A stretch of 51,569 bases of DNA from Clostridiales bacterium 1_7_47FAA (GTDB lineage: Bacteria; Bacillota; Clostridia; Lachnospirales; Lachnospiraceae), in contig DS990260.1 in NCBI GenBank assembly GCA_000155435.1, forward strand, positions 1,655,989 to 1,707,557, given 5' to 3'. Within the stretch, counting starts at the first letter, position 1. The number at the start of each line of letters is the position of its first letter. Below the pieces are notes generated by a model, which saw nothing but the letters and a program-made list of their open reading frames with translations, was not told the origin of the DNA and ran no database searches. Positions 9,351 to 18,418 of the stretch are shown here, in pieces. Both the position numbers and the translations under genes were made by a program.

Positions 9351-10866
9351 CTCCTACTTTTGTCATCATCAGGCCCACGCCCTCTTTGGTGGCTGTCCTG
9401 CCGTCCACGATACCGCTTATCCGGCCGCCGCACAGCACCAGGATACGGTCGCACAGTTCCAGAAGCACATCCAAGTCCTCTCCCACACAGATGACCGCCG
9501 CCCCCTGCTGCTTCTGTTCATTGAGCAGATGGTAGATGGTATAGGATGAATTGATGTCCAGCCCCCGCACAGGGTAGGCAACCATAAGTACCTTGGGATT
9601 GGAGGAAATCTCACGTCCCACCAGGACCTTCTGCACATTTCCGCCGGACAGCTTGCGCACCGGCGTGGTGACGCCGGGGGTCACCACCTCCAGCTCCTCG
9701 ATGATATGCTCCGCCAGGCTTCTGGGCGTCTTCCTGTCCGCAAAGAAAGGACGGCCGTTCCGGTAGCCCCTGAGCATCATGTTGTCCGTCATATCCATGG
9801 AACCCACCAGTCCCATACCCAGCCTGTCCTCAGGCACAAAGGAGAGCTTCACGCCCAGCTTGCTGATGGCGGAAGCCGCCATGCCTGCCAGGTTCTTCTC
9901 CCCGCCCTCAGGCGGATAATATGTAATGGTTCCCGACTCCATGGGCTGTAAGCCTGCAATGGATTCCAAAAGCTCCTTCTGTCCGCTTCCCGCGATTCCG
10001 GCCACCCCCAGTATCTCTCCGCTGTATGCGGTAAAGGTGGCGTTGTCCAAAGTCCTGACACCTTCCTTATTCAAACAGGTGACCCCCTGTACCTCCAGGC
10101 GCTTCTGGGGATTGACAGGCTCCGGGCGGTCGATGTTCAGGCTGACCTTCTTGCCTACCATCATTTCGGTCAGGGACTCCTCCGTTGCCTCGGCTGTCTG
10201 CACGGTCCCGATGTACTGGCCCTTGCGCAGCACGGAAACCCGGTCTGACAGCGCCAGCACCTCATGGAGTTTATGGGTGATGATGATGATGGAATGGCCT
10301 GCCTCGCGCATGTTGCGCAGGACCGCGAAAAGACGGTCTGTCTCCTGGGGTGTGAGGACCGCCGTGGGCTCGTCCAGGATCAGGATATCCACACCGCGGT
10401 ACAGAAGCTTGACAATCTCCACGGTCTGCTTCTGGGATACGGACATGGTGTATATCTTCTGGTCCGGGTCCAGATCGAAGCCGTATCTGCCCGTCAGTTC
10501 ATTAATCCGTGCCGCCACGCTTTTCATGTCCAGGATTTCTTTTCCTGAAAGGCCCAGGATGATGTTTTCCGCCGCGGTCAGGACATCCACCAGTTTAAAA
10601 TGCTGGTGAATCATGCCGATTCCCAATGCAAATGAATCCTTGGGCGAACGGATGGCCACCTCTTTTCCATTCACATATATCTGCCCCTCATCCGGGTAGT
10701 AGATTCCCGATATCATGTTCATGAGGGTGGTCTTCCCGCTTCCGTTCTCACCCAGGATGGACAGTATCTCCCCCCGCTTGACAGACAGGCATACTTTGTC
10801 ATTGGCAGTTACCTTGCCGAATCGTTTTGTGATGTTTTTCAGTTCAATTGCGTATTCTCCGCTCAC
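9334..10866 (-). CDS. BMP-type (nucleoside) ABC transporter ATP-binding protein
   Basis: Double ABC ATPase energising nucleoside uptake, NupO/YufO-like. The N-terminal domain has Walker A GENGSGKTT, the signature-like SVSQKQTVEIVKLL and Walker B LILDEPTAVL. The C-terminal domain has the degenerate P-loop GIAGSGQKEL, usual in this family, and signature LSGGNVQKV. An in-frame ATG lies at 10881, but that ATG is itself part of the Shine-Dalgarno ATGGAGGT. The GTG at 10866 is 6 nt past it and gives a normal N-terminus, so GTG is chosen. Second gene of the operon, separated from the lipoprotein gene by a terminator that should lower its expression. Confidence 0.92.
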   Translation of the reverse strand: MSGEYAIELKNITKRFGKVTANDKVCLSVKRGEILSILGENGSGKTTLMNMISGIYYPDEGQIYVNGKEVAIRSPKDSFALGIGMIHQHFKLVDVLTAAENIILGLSGKEILDMKSVAARINELTGRYGFDLDPDQKIYTMSVSQKQTVEIVKLLYRGVDILILDEPTAVLTPQETDRLFAVLRNMREAGHSIIIITHKLHEVLALSDRVSVLRKGQYIGTVQTAEATEESLTEMMVGKKVSLNIDRPEPVNPQKRLEVQGVTCLNKEGVRTLDNATFTAYSGEILGVAGIAGSGQKELLESIAGLQPMESGTITYYPPEGGEKNLAGMAASAISKLGVKLSFVPEDRLGMGLVGSMDMTDNMMLRGYRNGRPFFADRKTPRSLAEHIIEELEVVTPGVTTPVRKLSGGNVQKVLVGREISSNPKVLMVAYPVRGLDINSSYTIYHLLNEQKQQGAAVICVGEDLDVLLELCDRILVLCGGRISGIVDGRTATKEGVGLMMTKVGGDQSE

Positions 10867-10985
10867 CCGGCAGACCTCCATTTTTATTATTTTTATCTTG
10901 CTTGCGGCAAGGCGCTGTACCAGGTCGTGTTTGAAAATTCATTCCCGCCATCTGCGCACCATGCACCCCAATGCCTATGTGGAAA

Positions 10986-11015
10986 AAAGCGGAGCCAGTC
11001 AGATAGCTCCGCTTT
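10986..11015. terminator. Intercistronic terminator after the BMP lipoprotein gene
   Basis: Perfect 10-bp stem AAAGCGGAGC / GCTCCGCTTT with a 10-nt loop and a run of T on both strands (six on the minus strand). Lying between the binding-protein gene and the ATPase gene, it probably lets only part of the transcripts continue, giving excess binding protein. Confidence 0.8.
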
Positions 11016-11057
11016 TGCAGCTTTTACAAATTCACCCAGCCTGGTACCTGCGGGAAA

Positions 11058-12338
11058 TTAGTTATCAATTGTATTAATTCCGTCAATCAGTATGTCGAAT
11101 GCGGGCGCAGATGCAAATTCGGACTCATGGAAATATCCGTCGGAAATGTACTCATTGCCGTCATCCTTCTTATATGTATCCAGTGTCTCGCCTTTAACGG
11201 TCCAAGTGGAGGTATCGAACACATGAAGCTCGCCTGCTGCCAGTTTGGCCTCAACCTCTTCCACCTTTTCCTTGGTTCCCGGGGCAACCGCTGCTTCGTT
11301 CAGTTCAGTGATAAGCACTGCACCGTCTGAGAAGCCCTTGCACCAGTCAACCGGAATCTCGGTTCCATCCACAACATGCTGTACGGCCTCGGTCACATAT
11401 GCGCCCCAGTTGTTGGTGGAGGATGTAAGGGCCTGGGTAGGAGCCGTCGCAATCATGGAAATGTTGTAGCCCACACATGGAACGCCTGCTGCCTCACATG
11501 CAGTGGGGGCGCCGGTTGTATCGGCATGCTGGCTGATCAGCACGCAGCCATCGGAAATCAGGGCGTCTGCCGCTTCCTTTTCCAGGTCAAAGCTGGCCCA
11601 GCTGTTGGTGTACTTAACTTCCATGGTGGCATCCGGGCATACGGAGCGCACGCCTAAGAAGAAGGAAGTATATCCGCTGATAACCTCAGCATACGGATAA
11701 GCGCCCACATAACCGATCTTGCAGGCATCCTTTGCAACGGTCCCGTCCTCTATCATCTGGTTCAGCTTCAGTCCGGCAACCACGCCAGACACGTAACGCG
11801 CTTCATAAATAGCCGTGAAATAGTTATGCATGTTGCTCAGTCCGCTGGATGCTGCCTGGAAACCGGTAGCATGGCAGAACTGGACCTCAGGATACTCCTT
11901 AGCTGCCTCAATCACATAGGACTCATGTCCAAAGCTGTTGGCAAATACAATCTGGCATCCCTGGTCAGCCAGATCCATAGCCGCATCCTGAGCAGTCTCA
12001 TCCTCCGGGATATTCCATTTAACGATAATCTGGTCATCGGACAGGCCAAGGGCATCCTTCATCTCCATGGCGCCCTTATAATGTGCGGCCGTATAGCCTT
12101 CATTCTCATCACCGATGAATACAAAACCAACCTTTAAATCTTCCTTTGCCACACCGCCTGCAGGCGCTGCCTCTTTGGCCTCTGTCTCCCCTGCTTCTGC
12201 AGCAGTGGTGTCTGCCGCCGCCTCTGTGGACGCTGCCGGCGCCGCGGTCGTATCTGCTGTTCCGGAACCGCCGCAGGCTGCCAATGACAATGTCATCACA
12301 CCCGCCATTGCTACGCTGACTAACTTACGTAATTTCAT
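11058..12338 (-). CDS. BMP family ABC transporter substrate-binding lipoprotein
   Basis: Membrane-anchored receptor of the nucleoside importer (Bmp / PnrA / NupN family). From the ATG at 12338 it has 426 residues. The signal peptide ends in lipobox LAAC with C22 as lipidated residue, then a Thr/Ala/Glu-rich linker to about residue 70, then the BMP fold (KVGFVFIGDENEGYTAAHYKGA, GCQIVFANSFGHE). An upstream in-frame ATG at 12374 is rejected because GGAGGAG sits just before 12338. Own strong promoter at 12466-12493. The leader shows no purine riboswitch that I can recognise but does carry a 33-nt hairpin. Confidence 0.93.
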   Translation of the reverse strand: MKLRKLVSVAMAGVMTLSLAACGGSGTADTTAAPAASTEAAADTTAAEAGETEAKEAAPAGGVAKEDLKVGFVFIGDENEGYTAAHYKGAMEMKDALGLSDDQIIVKWNIPEDETAQDAAMDLADQGCQIVFANSFGHESYVIEAAKEYPEVQFCHATGFQAASSGLSNMHNYFTAIYEARYVSGVVAGLKLNQMIEDGTVAKDACKIGYVGAYPYAEVISGYTSFFLGVRSVCPDATMEVKYTNSWASFDLEKEAADALISDGCVLISQHADTTGAPTACEAAGVPCVGYNISMIATAPTQALTSSTNNWGAYVTEAVQHVVDGTEIPVDWCKGFSDGAVLITELNEAAVAPGTKEKVEEVEAKLAAGELHVFDTSTWTVKGETLDTYKKDDGNEYISDGYFHESEFASAPAFDILIDGINTIDN

Positions 12339-12386
12339 AATGCTCTCCTCCATGAAGTTGGGATATAGGCACATCCAGACGAAAAT

Positions 12387-12419
12387 ACGTCAGGTATTGG
12401 CTGCCATTGCCCCTGACGT
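12387..12419 (-). other. Hairpin in the leader of the BMP lipoprotein gene
   Basis: Perfect 8-bp stem ACGTCAGG / CCTGACGT around a 17-nt loop that itself contains a GGC/GCC pair. It lies about 50-80 nt before the start codon, in the mRNA leader. There is no clear U-tract, so it is more likely an RNA structure or operator than a terminator. Confidence 0.5.
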
Positions 12420-12465
12420 TCCATCGATGTCCTATCCGTTAAAATGTAACACAAATACGTAGTTA

Positions 12466-12493
12466 AGTATATCACTTTTTCCATCATTGTCAA
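12466..12493 (-). promoter_or_regulatory. Promoter of the nucleoside ABC operon
   Basis: Minus strand: perfect -35 TTGACA (12493-12488), 16-bp spacer, -10 TATACT (12471-12466). Predicted leader about 120 nt. Confidence 0.75.
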
Positions 12494-12532
12494 TATTAAC
12501 CATTTATTTAAAACAATTTTATACACAATAAA

Positions 12533-12564
12533 GCGGGATTGGTTTAATTTATCACCAATCCCGC
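12533..12564. terminator. Terminator after the small DUF6809-like gene
   Basis: Perfect 11-bp stem GCGGGATTGGT / ACCAATCCCGC with a 10-nt loop, followed on the minus strand by TTTATTG. Separates the small gene from the ABC operon promoter. Confidence 0.7.
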
Positions 12565-12591
12565 CTTATATTCTTAAGCTACGCTTATATT

Positions 12592-12876
12592 TCAGGCCTG
12601 CGCCCGGCCATTTTCACTGAACACCTCGCACATAATCCCGGCGCCCAAACGGAACCCATGACTGAACGTCTCCGTCTTTTCCAGATAAGTAAGCTCCAGA
12701 TAATGCTCCATCAGGGTATCAAATTCCGCCTTCATTCCCGCATCCAGCTTCTCCGTGAAGCACTCCACTTCCTTTAGGGATTCCCTGCACAGGGCCTGGT
12801 AATCCGCTGAATCCTGCATCACACAGTCAGCGGGGTGCAGATCCCCTGCATATAACATGTTCAAAATTTTTCCCAT
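12592..12876 (-). CDS. Small protein resembling DUF6809
   Basis: Acidic helical protein of 94 residues with no signal peptide or membrane segment. The N-terminus MGKILNMLYAGDLHPADC and the central CFTEKLDAG...FDTLMEHYLEL resemble small conserved proteins of Lachnospiraceae that I recall as DUF6809; function is unknown. AGGA precedes the ATG and the gene lies 94 nt past ftsH on the same strand. It ends in its own terminator, which supports it as real. Confidence 0.7.
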   Translation of the reverse strand: MGKILNMLYAGDLHPADCVMQDSADYQALCRESLKEVECFTEKLDAGMKAEFDTLMEHYLELTYLEKTETFSHGFRLGAGIMCEVFSENGRAQA

Positions 12877-12970
12877 TCCTGTTCCTGCCTTTCATCTGTC
12901 TGTATGCAACAGGGGCGAAAGCATTCATGCCCCCACCCTGTCCATACTTCCAGAATAGCACAGCCCCAGG

Positions 12971-14854
12971 TCAATTGCAATGGACGGACGGCTCCTTATT
13001 AAATATTTCCATGAACTCCTCACCTGTAATGGTCTCCTTCTCCAGAAGATAAGCGGCAATCTCATGCAGCTTTCCTTCATTTTCCCTGAGGATGTCAAGG
13101 GCCTTGGCGTGCTGCCCCTTCACGATGCCCACCACCTGCTCGTCAATGCGTTTGGCTGTCTCAGGCGCGCAGGCCAGGGACGTGTCACCGCCCAGATACT
13201 GGTTGGTCACTGTCTCCATGGCAACCATGTCGAATTCATCGGTCATGCCGTAGCGTGTCACCATGGCCCTGGCAATCCTGGTGGCCTGCTCAATATCATT
13301 GGACGCTCCCGTTGTGATGGAATGGAAAATCAGTTCCTCCGCGGCACGTCCTCCAGTGAAGGTGGCAATCTTGTTCAGCGCCTCCTCCTTGCTCATGAGA
13401 TACCGCTCTCCCTGCTCCACCTGCATAGTATAGCCCAGGGCGCCGGAGGTCCTTGGTATGATGGTAATCTTCTGCACGGGTGCGGACTGGGTCTGGCAGG
13501 CAGCCACCAGCGCATGCCCCACCTCGTGGTATGCCACGATTTTACGTTCTTCCTGGGAAATGACCGCGTTTTTCTTCTGATATCCGGCGATGACGGTTTC
13601 CACGCTTTCTTCCAAATCACCCTGGACAACTGCCCCGCGGCCCATGCGTACGGCCCGCAGCGCCGCCTCATTGATGATATTGGCCAGTTCTGCGCCGCTG
13701 GCCCCTGCCGTGGCCCTGGCAATGGCGCTGTAGTCCACATCATCGGACATCTTGACATTCTGTCCGTGTACCCTTAGGATGGCCTCCCTTCCCTTCAGGT
13801 CAGGAAGTTCCACCGGCACACGCCTGTCAAAACGGCCCGGACGCAGAAGTGCCTTGTCCAGTGATTCCGGACGGTTGGTGGCGGCCAGAATCACGACCCC
13901 CTTCTTGCCGTCAAATCCATCCATCTCGGTCAGCAGCTGGTTCAGGGTCTGTTCCCGCTCATCATTGCCGCTCATACCGCCGCCGTCACGCTTCTTGCCG
14001 ATGGTATCAATCTCGTCAATGAATACAATACAGGGCGCCTTATCATTGGCCTGCTTAAAGAGGTCGCGGACCTTGGCAGCGCCCATGCCCACGAACATTT
14101 CCACAAATTCCGAACCGGATATGGAGAAAAACGGCACATGGGCTTCTCCGGCCACCGCCCTGGCAAGAAGTGTCTTACCGGTTCCCGGAGGGCCTACCAG
14201 CAGGGCGCCCTTTGGAAGGTTTGCGCCGATATCCGCATACTTCTGGGGATTATGGAGGAAATCCACGATTTCCTTCAAGGCATCCTTGGCCTCCTCCTCG
14301 CCCGCCACATCCGCAAACGTAATTCCGGTTTCATTCTCCGCGTAAATCTTGGCATTGGATTTGCCAAAGGTCATGGCGTTGTTGCCGCCCATACGCTTGG
14401 AAAGCATACGCCCCATGATCTGCCCGATGATAACAAACATCAGGATCGGGGCCACCCATGACATCAGGAAACTGAGGAGCGGGGACGCCTTGGTGGGAAT
14501 CTGCCTGGAGTAATTGTCCACCTTCCCCTCACTCTTGGCTGTCTCCAGACGCTGGGCCAGGTTATCTCCCGGCAGGGGCCCTGTCTTATAAGAAGCAACA
14601 TTCCACTGCTGGTCCTTGGTGGAAAACTGGATCTGCGTCTCATCACTGCTCATGTACACATCTTTTACATTGCCTGCATCCAGCTGCGTGATAAACTCAC
14701 TGTACGGCACCTCGACGGTATGCTCCATCATAGGGAATACCAGTGCGTTCAGTATCATGACAATCAGGATGACAAGGAAATAATAGTAAATGAACGGTTT
14801 CTTGGTTGGACCGTTCTTCATATCCCGCTTTCCATTGTCTTCATTCACACCCAT
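12971..14854 (-). CDS. ftsH: ATP-dependent zinc metalloprotease FtsH
   Basis: Membrane-bound AAA+ protease that degrades misfolded and short-lived proteins. Numbered from the ATG at 14854 (627 residues): first membrane segment about 21-42, external domain to about 120, second segment about 124-148, Walker A GPPGTGKT 221-228, Walker B FIDEID 278-283. The zinc motif HEVGH begins at residue 443; Val replaces the more common Ala, the metal ligands are intact. An upstream ATG at 14878 has no good ribosome site, whereas AAAGGAG lies 8 nt before 14854. Promoter at 14991-15019. Not next to hpt or tilS as in Bacillus. Confidence 0.96.
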   Translation of the reverse strand: MGVNEDNGKRDMKNGPTKKPFIYYYFLVILIVMILNALVFPMMEHTVEVPYSEFITQLDAGNVKDVYMSSDETQIQFSTKDQQWNVASYKTGPLPGDNLAQRLETAKSEGKVDNYSRQIPTKASPLLSFLMSWVAPILMFVIIGQIMGRMLSKRMGGNNAMTFGKSNAKIYAENETGITFADVAGEEEAKDALKEIVDFLHNPQKYADIGANLPKGALLVGPPGTGKTLLARAVAGEAHVPFFSISGSEFVEMFVGMGAAKVRDLFKQANDKAPCIVFIDEIDTIGKKRDGGGMSGNDEREQTLNQLLTEMDGFDGKKGVVILAATNRPESLDKALLRPGRFDRRVPVELPDLKGREAILRVHGQNVKMSDDVDYSAIARATAGASGAELANIINEAALRAVRMGRGAVVQGDLEESVETVIAGYQKKNAVISQEERKIVAYHEVGHALVAACQTQSAPVQKITIIPRTSGALGYTMQVEQGERYLMSKEEALNKIATFTGGRAAEELIFHSITTGASNDIEQATRIARAMVTRYGMTDEFDMVAMETVTNQYLGGDTSLACAPETAKRIDEQVVGIVKGQHAKALDILRENEGKLHEIAAYLLEKETITGEEFMEIFNKEPSVHCN

Positions 14855-14990
14855 ATAGGTTCTCCTTTTCTTCTTCATACTCTTCTATAGTATCGCCGGT
14901 TAGATACCGGCCTATTACGGCTGACGGCACTGTTTTGCCGGTCATGCAGCATGGTTCCGTGCACTGCAGTGTCATCCGCCATCCATCTGT

Positions 14991-15019
14991 AAGATAATAC
15001 GAAAAGCAATATTTGTCAA
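14991..15019 (-). promoter_or_regulatory. ftsH promoter
   Basis: Minus strand: perfect -35 TTGACA (15019-15014), 17-bp spacer, -10 TATCTT (14996-14991). It gives a leader of about 130 nt with short GC-rich inverted repeats (CCGG/GCCGG). Divergent from the marR promoter 38 bp away; the stretch 14855-15163 holds nothing else I can identify. Confidence 0.6.
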
Positions 15020-15056
15020 TCTTTTATTGTAAAACTTTATTTACTTTTAATATTTA

Positions 15057-15085
15057 TTGACATTTAATCAGGAATATGGTACAAC
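15057..15085 (+). promoter_or_regulatory. marR promoter (divergent from ftsH)
   Basis: Perfect -35 TTGACA (15057-15062), 17-bp spacer, -10 TACAAC (15080-15085, 4 of 6). Confidence 0.5.
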
Positions 15086-15100
15086 GGGTACAGAGAACAG

Positions 15101-15138
15101 GCGTGGATCCAGCTAGGGTTCCAACCAGATATCCACGC
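15101..15138 (+). promoter_or_regulatory. Inverted repeat in the marR leader
   Basis: Arms GCGTGGAT (15101-15108) and ATCCACGC (15131-15138) frame 22 nt. It ends 25 nt before the start codon and just upstream of the Shine-Dalgarno. It could be an autoregulatory operator or an RNA hairpin. Confidence 0.45.
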
Positions 15139-15163
15139 TCTGACAGAGGAGGTATTTATAAAC

Positions 15164-15664
15164 ATGACTGAACATACCCCGGATTACAGGACGGTAGGGG
15201 AACATTTCCTGGATTTTACCATCGCATTCTTTAATCTGGCGAAAAGCAAATATCAGCAGCAGAACCAGATTAAAGCCAACTCCGTCGGTTTCCAGGCCCT
15301 TATCCTGTTAAATCAGCCGGGCCGCAGCGCCCCCACCATGTCAGAGCTGGCTGCACGGCTGGAAATCACCAAGCAGCAGCTGACCAAACTGGTCAATGAC
15401 CTGGAGGAAAAAGACCTGGTCAGACGGGAGCATGATTCCAGGAACAGACGCCAGGTCTATCTGTACATCACCCCCACCGGAGCCGCCATTGTCAGCCAGT
15501 TAAAGGAAGCCATGCTCAGCTGTACCGTGGCAGGCCTGTCGGGTTTCTCAGAACAGGAACTGAAGGAACTGGACAACTGCCTTACGAGGTTATCCGGCTT
15601 ACTGTCCAAATTCAACCCGGATGCCCCCGGAGCCGTTAAGTGCCCGGAGTTTCCCAGTCTGTGA
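15164..15664 (+). CDS. MarR family transcriptional regulator
   Basis: Winged-helix regulator of 166 residues, normal for the family. The recognition region is MSELAARLEITKQQLTKLVNDLEEKDLV (residues about 63-90), followed by the wing RREHDSRNRRQVYLYITPTG. AGAGGAGG precedes the ATG. It is monocistronic and ends in a large inverted repeat; its targets and ligand cannot be read from the sequence. Divergent from ftsH, so that promoter is one candidate target. Confidence 0.9.
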   Translation: MTEHTPDYRTVGEHFLDFTIAFFNLAKSKYQQQNQIKANSVGFQALILLNQPGRSAPTMSELAARLEITKQQLTKLVNDLEEKDLVRREHDSRNRRQVYLYITPTGAAIVSQLKEAMLSCTVAGLSGFSEQELKELDNCLTRLSGLLSKFNPDAPGAVKCPEFPSL

Positions 15665-15683
15665 ACAGAACCTTTAAAAAGTT

Positions 15684-15779
15684 AAAATCCAGGAAATCCC
15701 TTTCCTCCCACACATACGGCCGATTCTGCAGCAGAATAAACTGGTCGTATGGTTGAAAGTCCGGGATTCCCTGGATTTT
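15684..15779. repeat. 96-bp nested palindrome between convergent genes
   Basis: Outer arms of 17 bp (15684-15700 and 15763-15779; one mismatch) enclose a 9-bp pair CATACGGCC / GGTCGTATG (one mismatch) and a central ATTCTGCAGCAGAAT. The outer arm ends in TTTT on each strand, so it can serve as a bidirectional terminator for marR and the amino-acid ABC operon. It is larger than a normal terminator and may be a dispersed palindromic element. Confidence 0.65.
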
Positions 15780-15809
15780 CTATTTTACCTGTCAATCTGG
15801 ACCGTAATC

Positions 15810-16559
15810 CTACAGCACCTTGCTGAGGAAGGATTTCAGTCTCTCATTCTTCGGATTCCCAAAGAACTCCTCGGGAGCGGCTTCCTCCATGAAGTACCCC
15901 TCATCCATGAACATGACGCGGTTGGCAACCTCCCTGGCAAAGCCCATTTCATGGGTAACCACCACCATGGTCATCTTTTCCTTTGCAAGGTCGCGCATAA
16001 CGCTTAAAACCTCGCCCACCATCTCGGGGTCCAGGGCGGATGTGGGTTCGTCAAAGAGCATCACATCCGGCTTCATGCAGAGCGCCCGCACAATGGCGAT
16101 ACGCTGTTTCTGGCCGCCGGAGAGCTGGCTTGGGAATGCATGGGCCCTGTCAGCCAGGCCAACCCGCTCCAGAAGCTGCATGGCTTCTGTCTCCGCCTCC
16201 TGCTGGCTTTTTCCCTGCAGTTTCATGGGGGCGAGGGTCAGGTTCTTCATGATGTCCATATGTGGGAACAGGTTGAACTGCTGGAACACCATCCCCATCT
16301 TCTGGCGGTGCTTGTCAATATTGACCTTGGGGTCCGTGATATCCGTGCCTTCAAAGAAAATATGTCCCTGGGTGGGTTCCTCCAGAAGATTGAGGCAGCG
16401 CAGGAAGGTGCTCTTGCCGGAGCCGGACGGCCCCACCACGAAAACTACGTCACCCTTGTATATATTTACATTAATTCCCTTTAATACATGGATGCTGCCA
16501 AAGCTCTTGCCCAGGTCCTGTACCCGGATTAACGGCTCGTTATTCATATTAGCGCTCAT
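15810..16559 (-). CDS. Polar amino-acid ABC transporter ATP-binding protein
   Basis: Cytosolic ATPase of a polar amino-acid importer (GlnQ/ArtP family), 249 residues. Walker [11 protein letters not shown]-loop [11 protein letters not shown], signature LSGGQKQR, Walker [12 protein letters not shown] and the H-loop VTHEM are all present. The start overlaps the end of the permease gene by 11 nt; GAGG lies 10 nt upstream. Third gene of the operon binding protein - permease - ATPase. Confidence 0.95.
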   Translation of the reverse strand: MSANMNNEPLIRVQDLGKSFGSIHVLKGINVNIYKGDVVFVVGPSGSGKSTFLRCLNLLEEPTQGHIFFEGTDITDPKVNIDKHRQKMGMVFQQFNLFPHMDIMKNLTLAPMKLQGKSQQEAETEAMQLLERVGLADRAHAFPSQLSGGQKQRIAIVRALCMKPDVMLFDEPTSALDPEMVGEVLSVMRDLAKEKMTMVVVTHEMGFAREVANRVMFMDEGYFMEEAAPEEFFGNPKNERLKSFLSKVL

Positions 16560-17241
16560 TCTGCCTTAACCTCCTCTCCAGAATCTGAATCAGCTTTGTA
16601 AATATCATGACAATGATAAGATAAATCAGGGCAACTGCAATCAAGGGCATGAACGCGCTGTATGTCCTGCTTCGGATGATGTCGCCGCCCTTGGTCAGAT
16701 CCTGGATTGCGATATATCCGGCCACGGATGTCTCCTTTAACAGGGAAATGAACTCGTTGCACAAGGTGGGCAGCACGGTCTTAAATGCCTGGGGCATGAT
16801 GATATACCACATGGTCTGCGCATAATTAAACCCAAGGCTCCGTCCTGCTTCCATCTGGCCCGCGTCAATGGACATGATGCCGCTTCGGAATATCTCAGCC
16901 ACATATGCGCCGGAATTGATGCCAAAGGCCAGGATGGCCACCAGGACCTTGTCAATCCTGACGCTGCCAAAGAGCACGAAATAGATGATTAACAGCTGTA
17001 CGATTACAGGTGTGCCGCGGATTACGGTCAGGTACACTTTGCAGATGGCATTTAACAGCTTCAGCTTGTGGGTCTTTTCGTAGGTAGAGCGTATCATGCC
17101 CACGATAAAGCCCAAGACAATTCCCATCAGGCAGGCAAAAAGTGTAATAATCAACGTTGTCTTGAGACCGTCTGTCAGATACTTCCAGCGGTTCTCAGAA
17201 ACAAAGTTCAGGTAAAATGCATCTGTAAACGTGTTCCACAT
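16549..17241 (-). CDS. Polar amino-acid ABC transporter permease
   Basis: HisM/GlnP-family permease with about five membrane segments and the EAA-type loop around [24 protein letters not shown]. In-frame ATGs at 17250, 17247 and 17241 compete. AGAGG ends right before the first and lies 9 nt before the third, so 17241 is preferred. As the only permease of the operon it probably works as a homodimer. Confidence 0.93.
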   Translation of the reverse strand: MWNTFTDAFYLNFVSENRWKYLTDGLKTTLIITLFACLMGIVLGFIVGMIRSTYEKTHKLKLLNAICKVYLTVIRGTPVIVQLLIIYFVLFGSVRIDKVLVAILAFGINSGAYVAEIFRSGIMSIDAGQMEAGRSLGFNYAQTMWYIIMPQAFKTVLPTLCNEFISLLKETSVAGYIAIQDLTKGGDIIRSRTYSAFMPLIAVALIYLIIVMIFTKLIQILERRLRQNER

Positions 17242-17284
17242 GCTCATCATCCTCTGCTCTCTATTCTATAGTTAACCCGTAAAA

Positions 17285-17338
17285 ACTGCCGCAGCCTGCC
17301 GGAACAGATCCTGTTTCCTTCCCGCAGCCTGCGGCAGT
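17285..17338 (-). terminator. Intercistronic hairpin after the amino-acid binding protein gene
   Basis: Long stem of 15 bp with one mismatch (ACTGCCGCAGCCTGC and its partner), plus an inner GGAACAG / CTGTTTCC hairpin, followed on the minus strand by TTTTACG. It lies between the binding protein and permease genes, so it probably makes the binding protein more abundant than the membrane parts. Confidence 0.7.
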
Positions 17339-17402
17339 CCAATACCGGCCCATTATGCCAATGCCGGCACTCTCATGTCGTTATGTCAGTAGTCCCGGCT
17401 GA

Positions 17403-18251
17403 TTATTCCGCCTTGATGTACTTGGCAACAATCTCATCCAGGGTTCCGTTATCCTTAAGGGTCTTTAATGCGCCGTTAATCTTCTCCAGCAGCTCGGTGT
17501 TGCCCTTCTTGACAGCGATTGCATATTCCTCATCGGTGAAGGATTCCTCGAGAATCTTCAGGCCCTCGGTCTGTGCAACAAATGTCTTGGCCGGCTCGCC
17601 GTCGATTACAACAGCGTCAATCTTGCCCTGGCTTAATGCCTGGACAGCCTCAAAACCCTTGTTGTAACGCTCTACGGTGGTGCCGTCTGCTTCCAGGTCA
17701 GACACATAGATGTCGCCTGTGGTTCCCTGCTGTACGCCTACGATAACGCCTGTCAGGTCATCCGGGGAAGCGATTGCGCTGTCTTCCTTTACGATGATTT
17801 TCTGGGAAGCCTTTGCATAAGTATCAGTGAAATCCACGGACTGCTTACGGTCTTCCGTCACAGTCATGCCTGCCAGGCCCATATCAGCCTTGCCGGAAGT
17901 AATCTCAGGAATGATGGAATCAAATGCAATGTCCTCAATCTCCAGTTCCATGCCCAGCTCGTCAGCAATGGCCTTTGCAATCTCTGCGTCGATACCGACG
18001 ATTTCCCCGCCGTCATGGAATTCATATGGCGGGAACTCTGCGTTAGTTGCCATCACCAGTACACCGCCAGCTGCTTCTGTCCCAGCTGCCTCTGCACTTG
18101 TTTCCTCTGTCTTCTCAGCTGCGGTTGTATCGGCTGCATCAGCATTTGCAGTCGTATCAGCTGCTGTGGTCTCTTTTGCACCGCCTCCGCATGCGGTCAG
18201 GGAAGCTGCCATAAGTGCTGCCATGGTCAATGCTAAAACTTTCTTCTTCAT
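17403..18251 (-). CDS. Polar amino-acid ABC transporter substrate-binding lipoprotein
   Basis: Extracytoplasmic receptor of the SBP_bac_3 family, 282 residues. Signal peptide with lipobox LTAC (C21), then a Thr/Ala/Glu-rich linker to about residue 60, then the binding fold (VMATNAEFPPYEFHDGGEIVGID; the DxxLAGM-like stretch ADMGLAGMTVTEDRKQSVDF). First gene of the operon; AGGAGAG upstream. The exact amino acid is not deducible; cystine, glutamine or arginine types all look alike at this level. Confidence 0.94.
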   Translation of the reverse strand: MKKKVLALTMAALMAASLTACGGGAKETTAADTTANADAADTTAAEKTEETSAEAAGTEAAGGVLVMATNAEFPPYEFHDGGEIVGIDAEIAKAIADELGMELEIEDIAFDSIIPEITSGKADMGLAGMTVTEDRKQSVDFTDTYAKASQKIIVKEDSAIASPDDLTGVIVGVQQGTTGDIYVSDLEADGTTVERYNKGFEAVQALSQGKIDAVVIDGEPAKTFVAQTEGLKILEESFTDEEYAIAVKKGNTELLEKINGALKTLKDNGTLDEIVAKYIKAE

Positions 18252-18271
18252 AATTACTCTCCTCTTTTCTT

Positions 18272-18291
18272 TTATGCATCAAAATGCATAA
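18272..18291. promoter_or_regulatory. Operator-like palindrome before the amino-acid transporter
   Basis: Perfect 8-bp arms TTATGCAT and ATGCATAA separated by CAAA, lying between the promoter and the ribosome binding site of the binding-protein gene. Likely a repressor site or a short leader hairpin. Confidence 0.5.
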
Positions 18292-18317
18292 CTATAAAAA
18301 AATTATTAACGTTTTAT

Positions 18318-18345
18318 ATTATAAAGCATTTTTAAAGTTTAGCAA
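18318..18345 (-). promoter_or_regulatory. Promoter of the amino-acid ABC operon
   Basis: Minus strand: -35 TTGCTA (18345-18340), 16-bp spacer, perfect -10 TATAAT (18323-18318). Confidence 0.65.
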
Positions 18346-18418
18346 GAGGAAAATACGGGAATCCGCCTTATTTTTATGATTTCCGCTGTTTTTCCGGCCA
18401 TTCCCGGCAGGATGCCTG

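Noticed and set aside
13500-13540. HEVGH in FtsH as a damaged zinc site
   Set aside because: The HExxH metal ligands are intact; Val for Ala at the variable position is compatible with activity.
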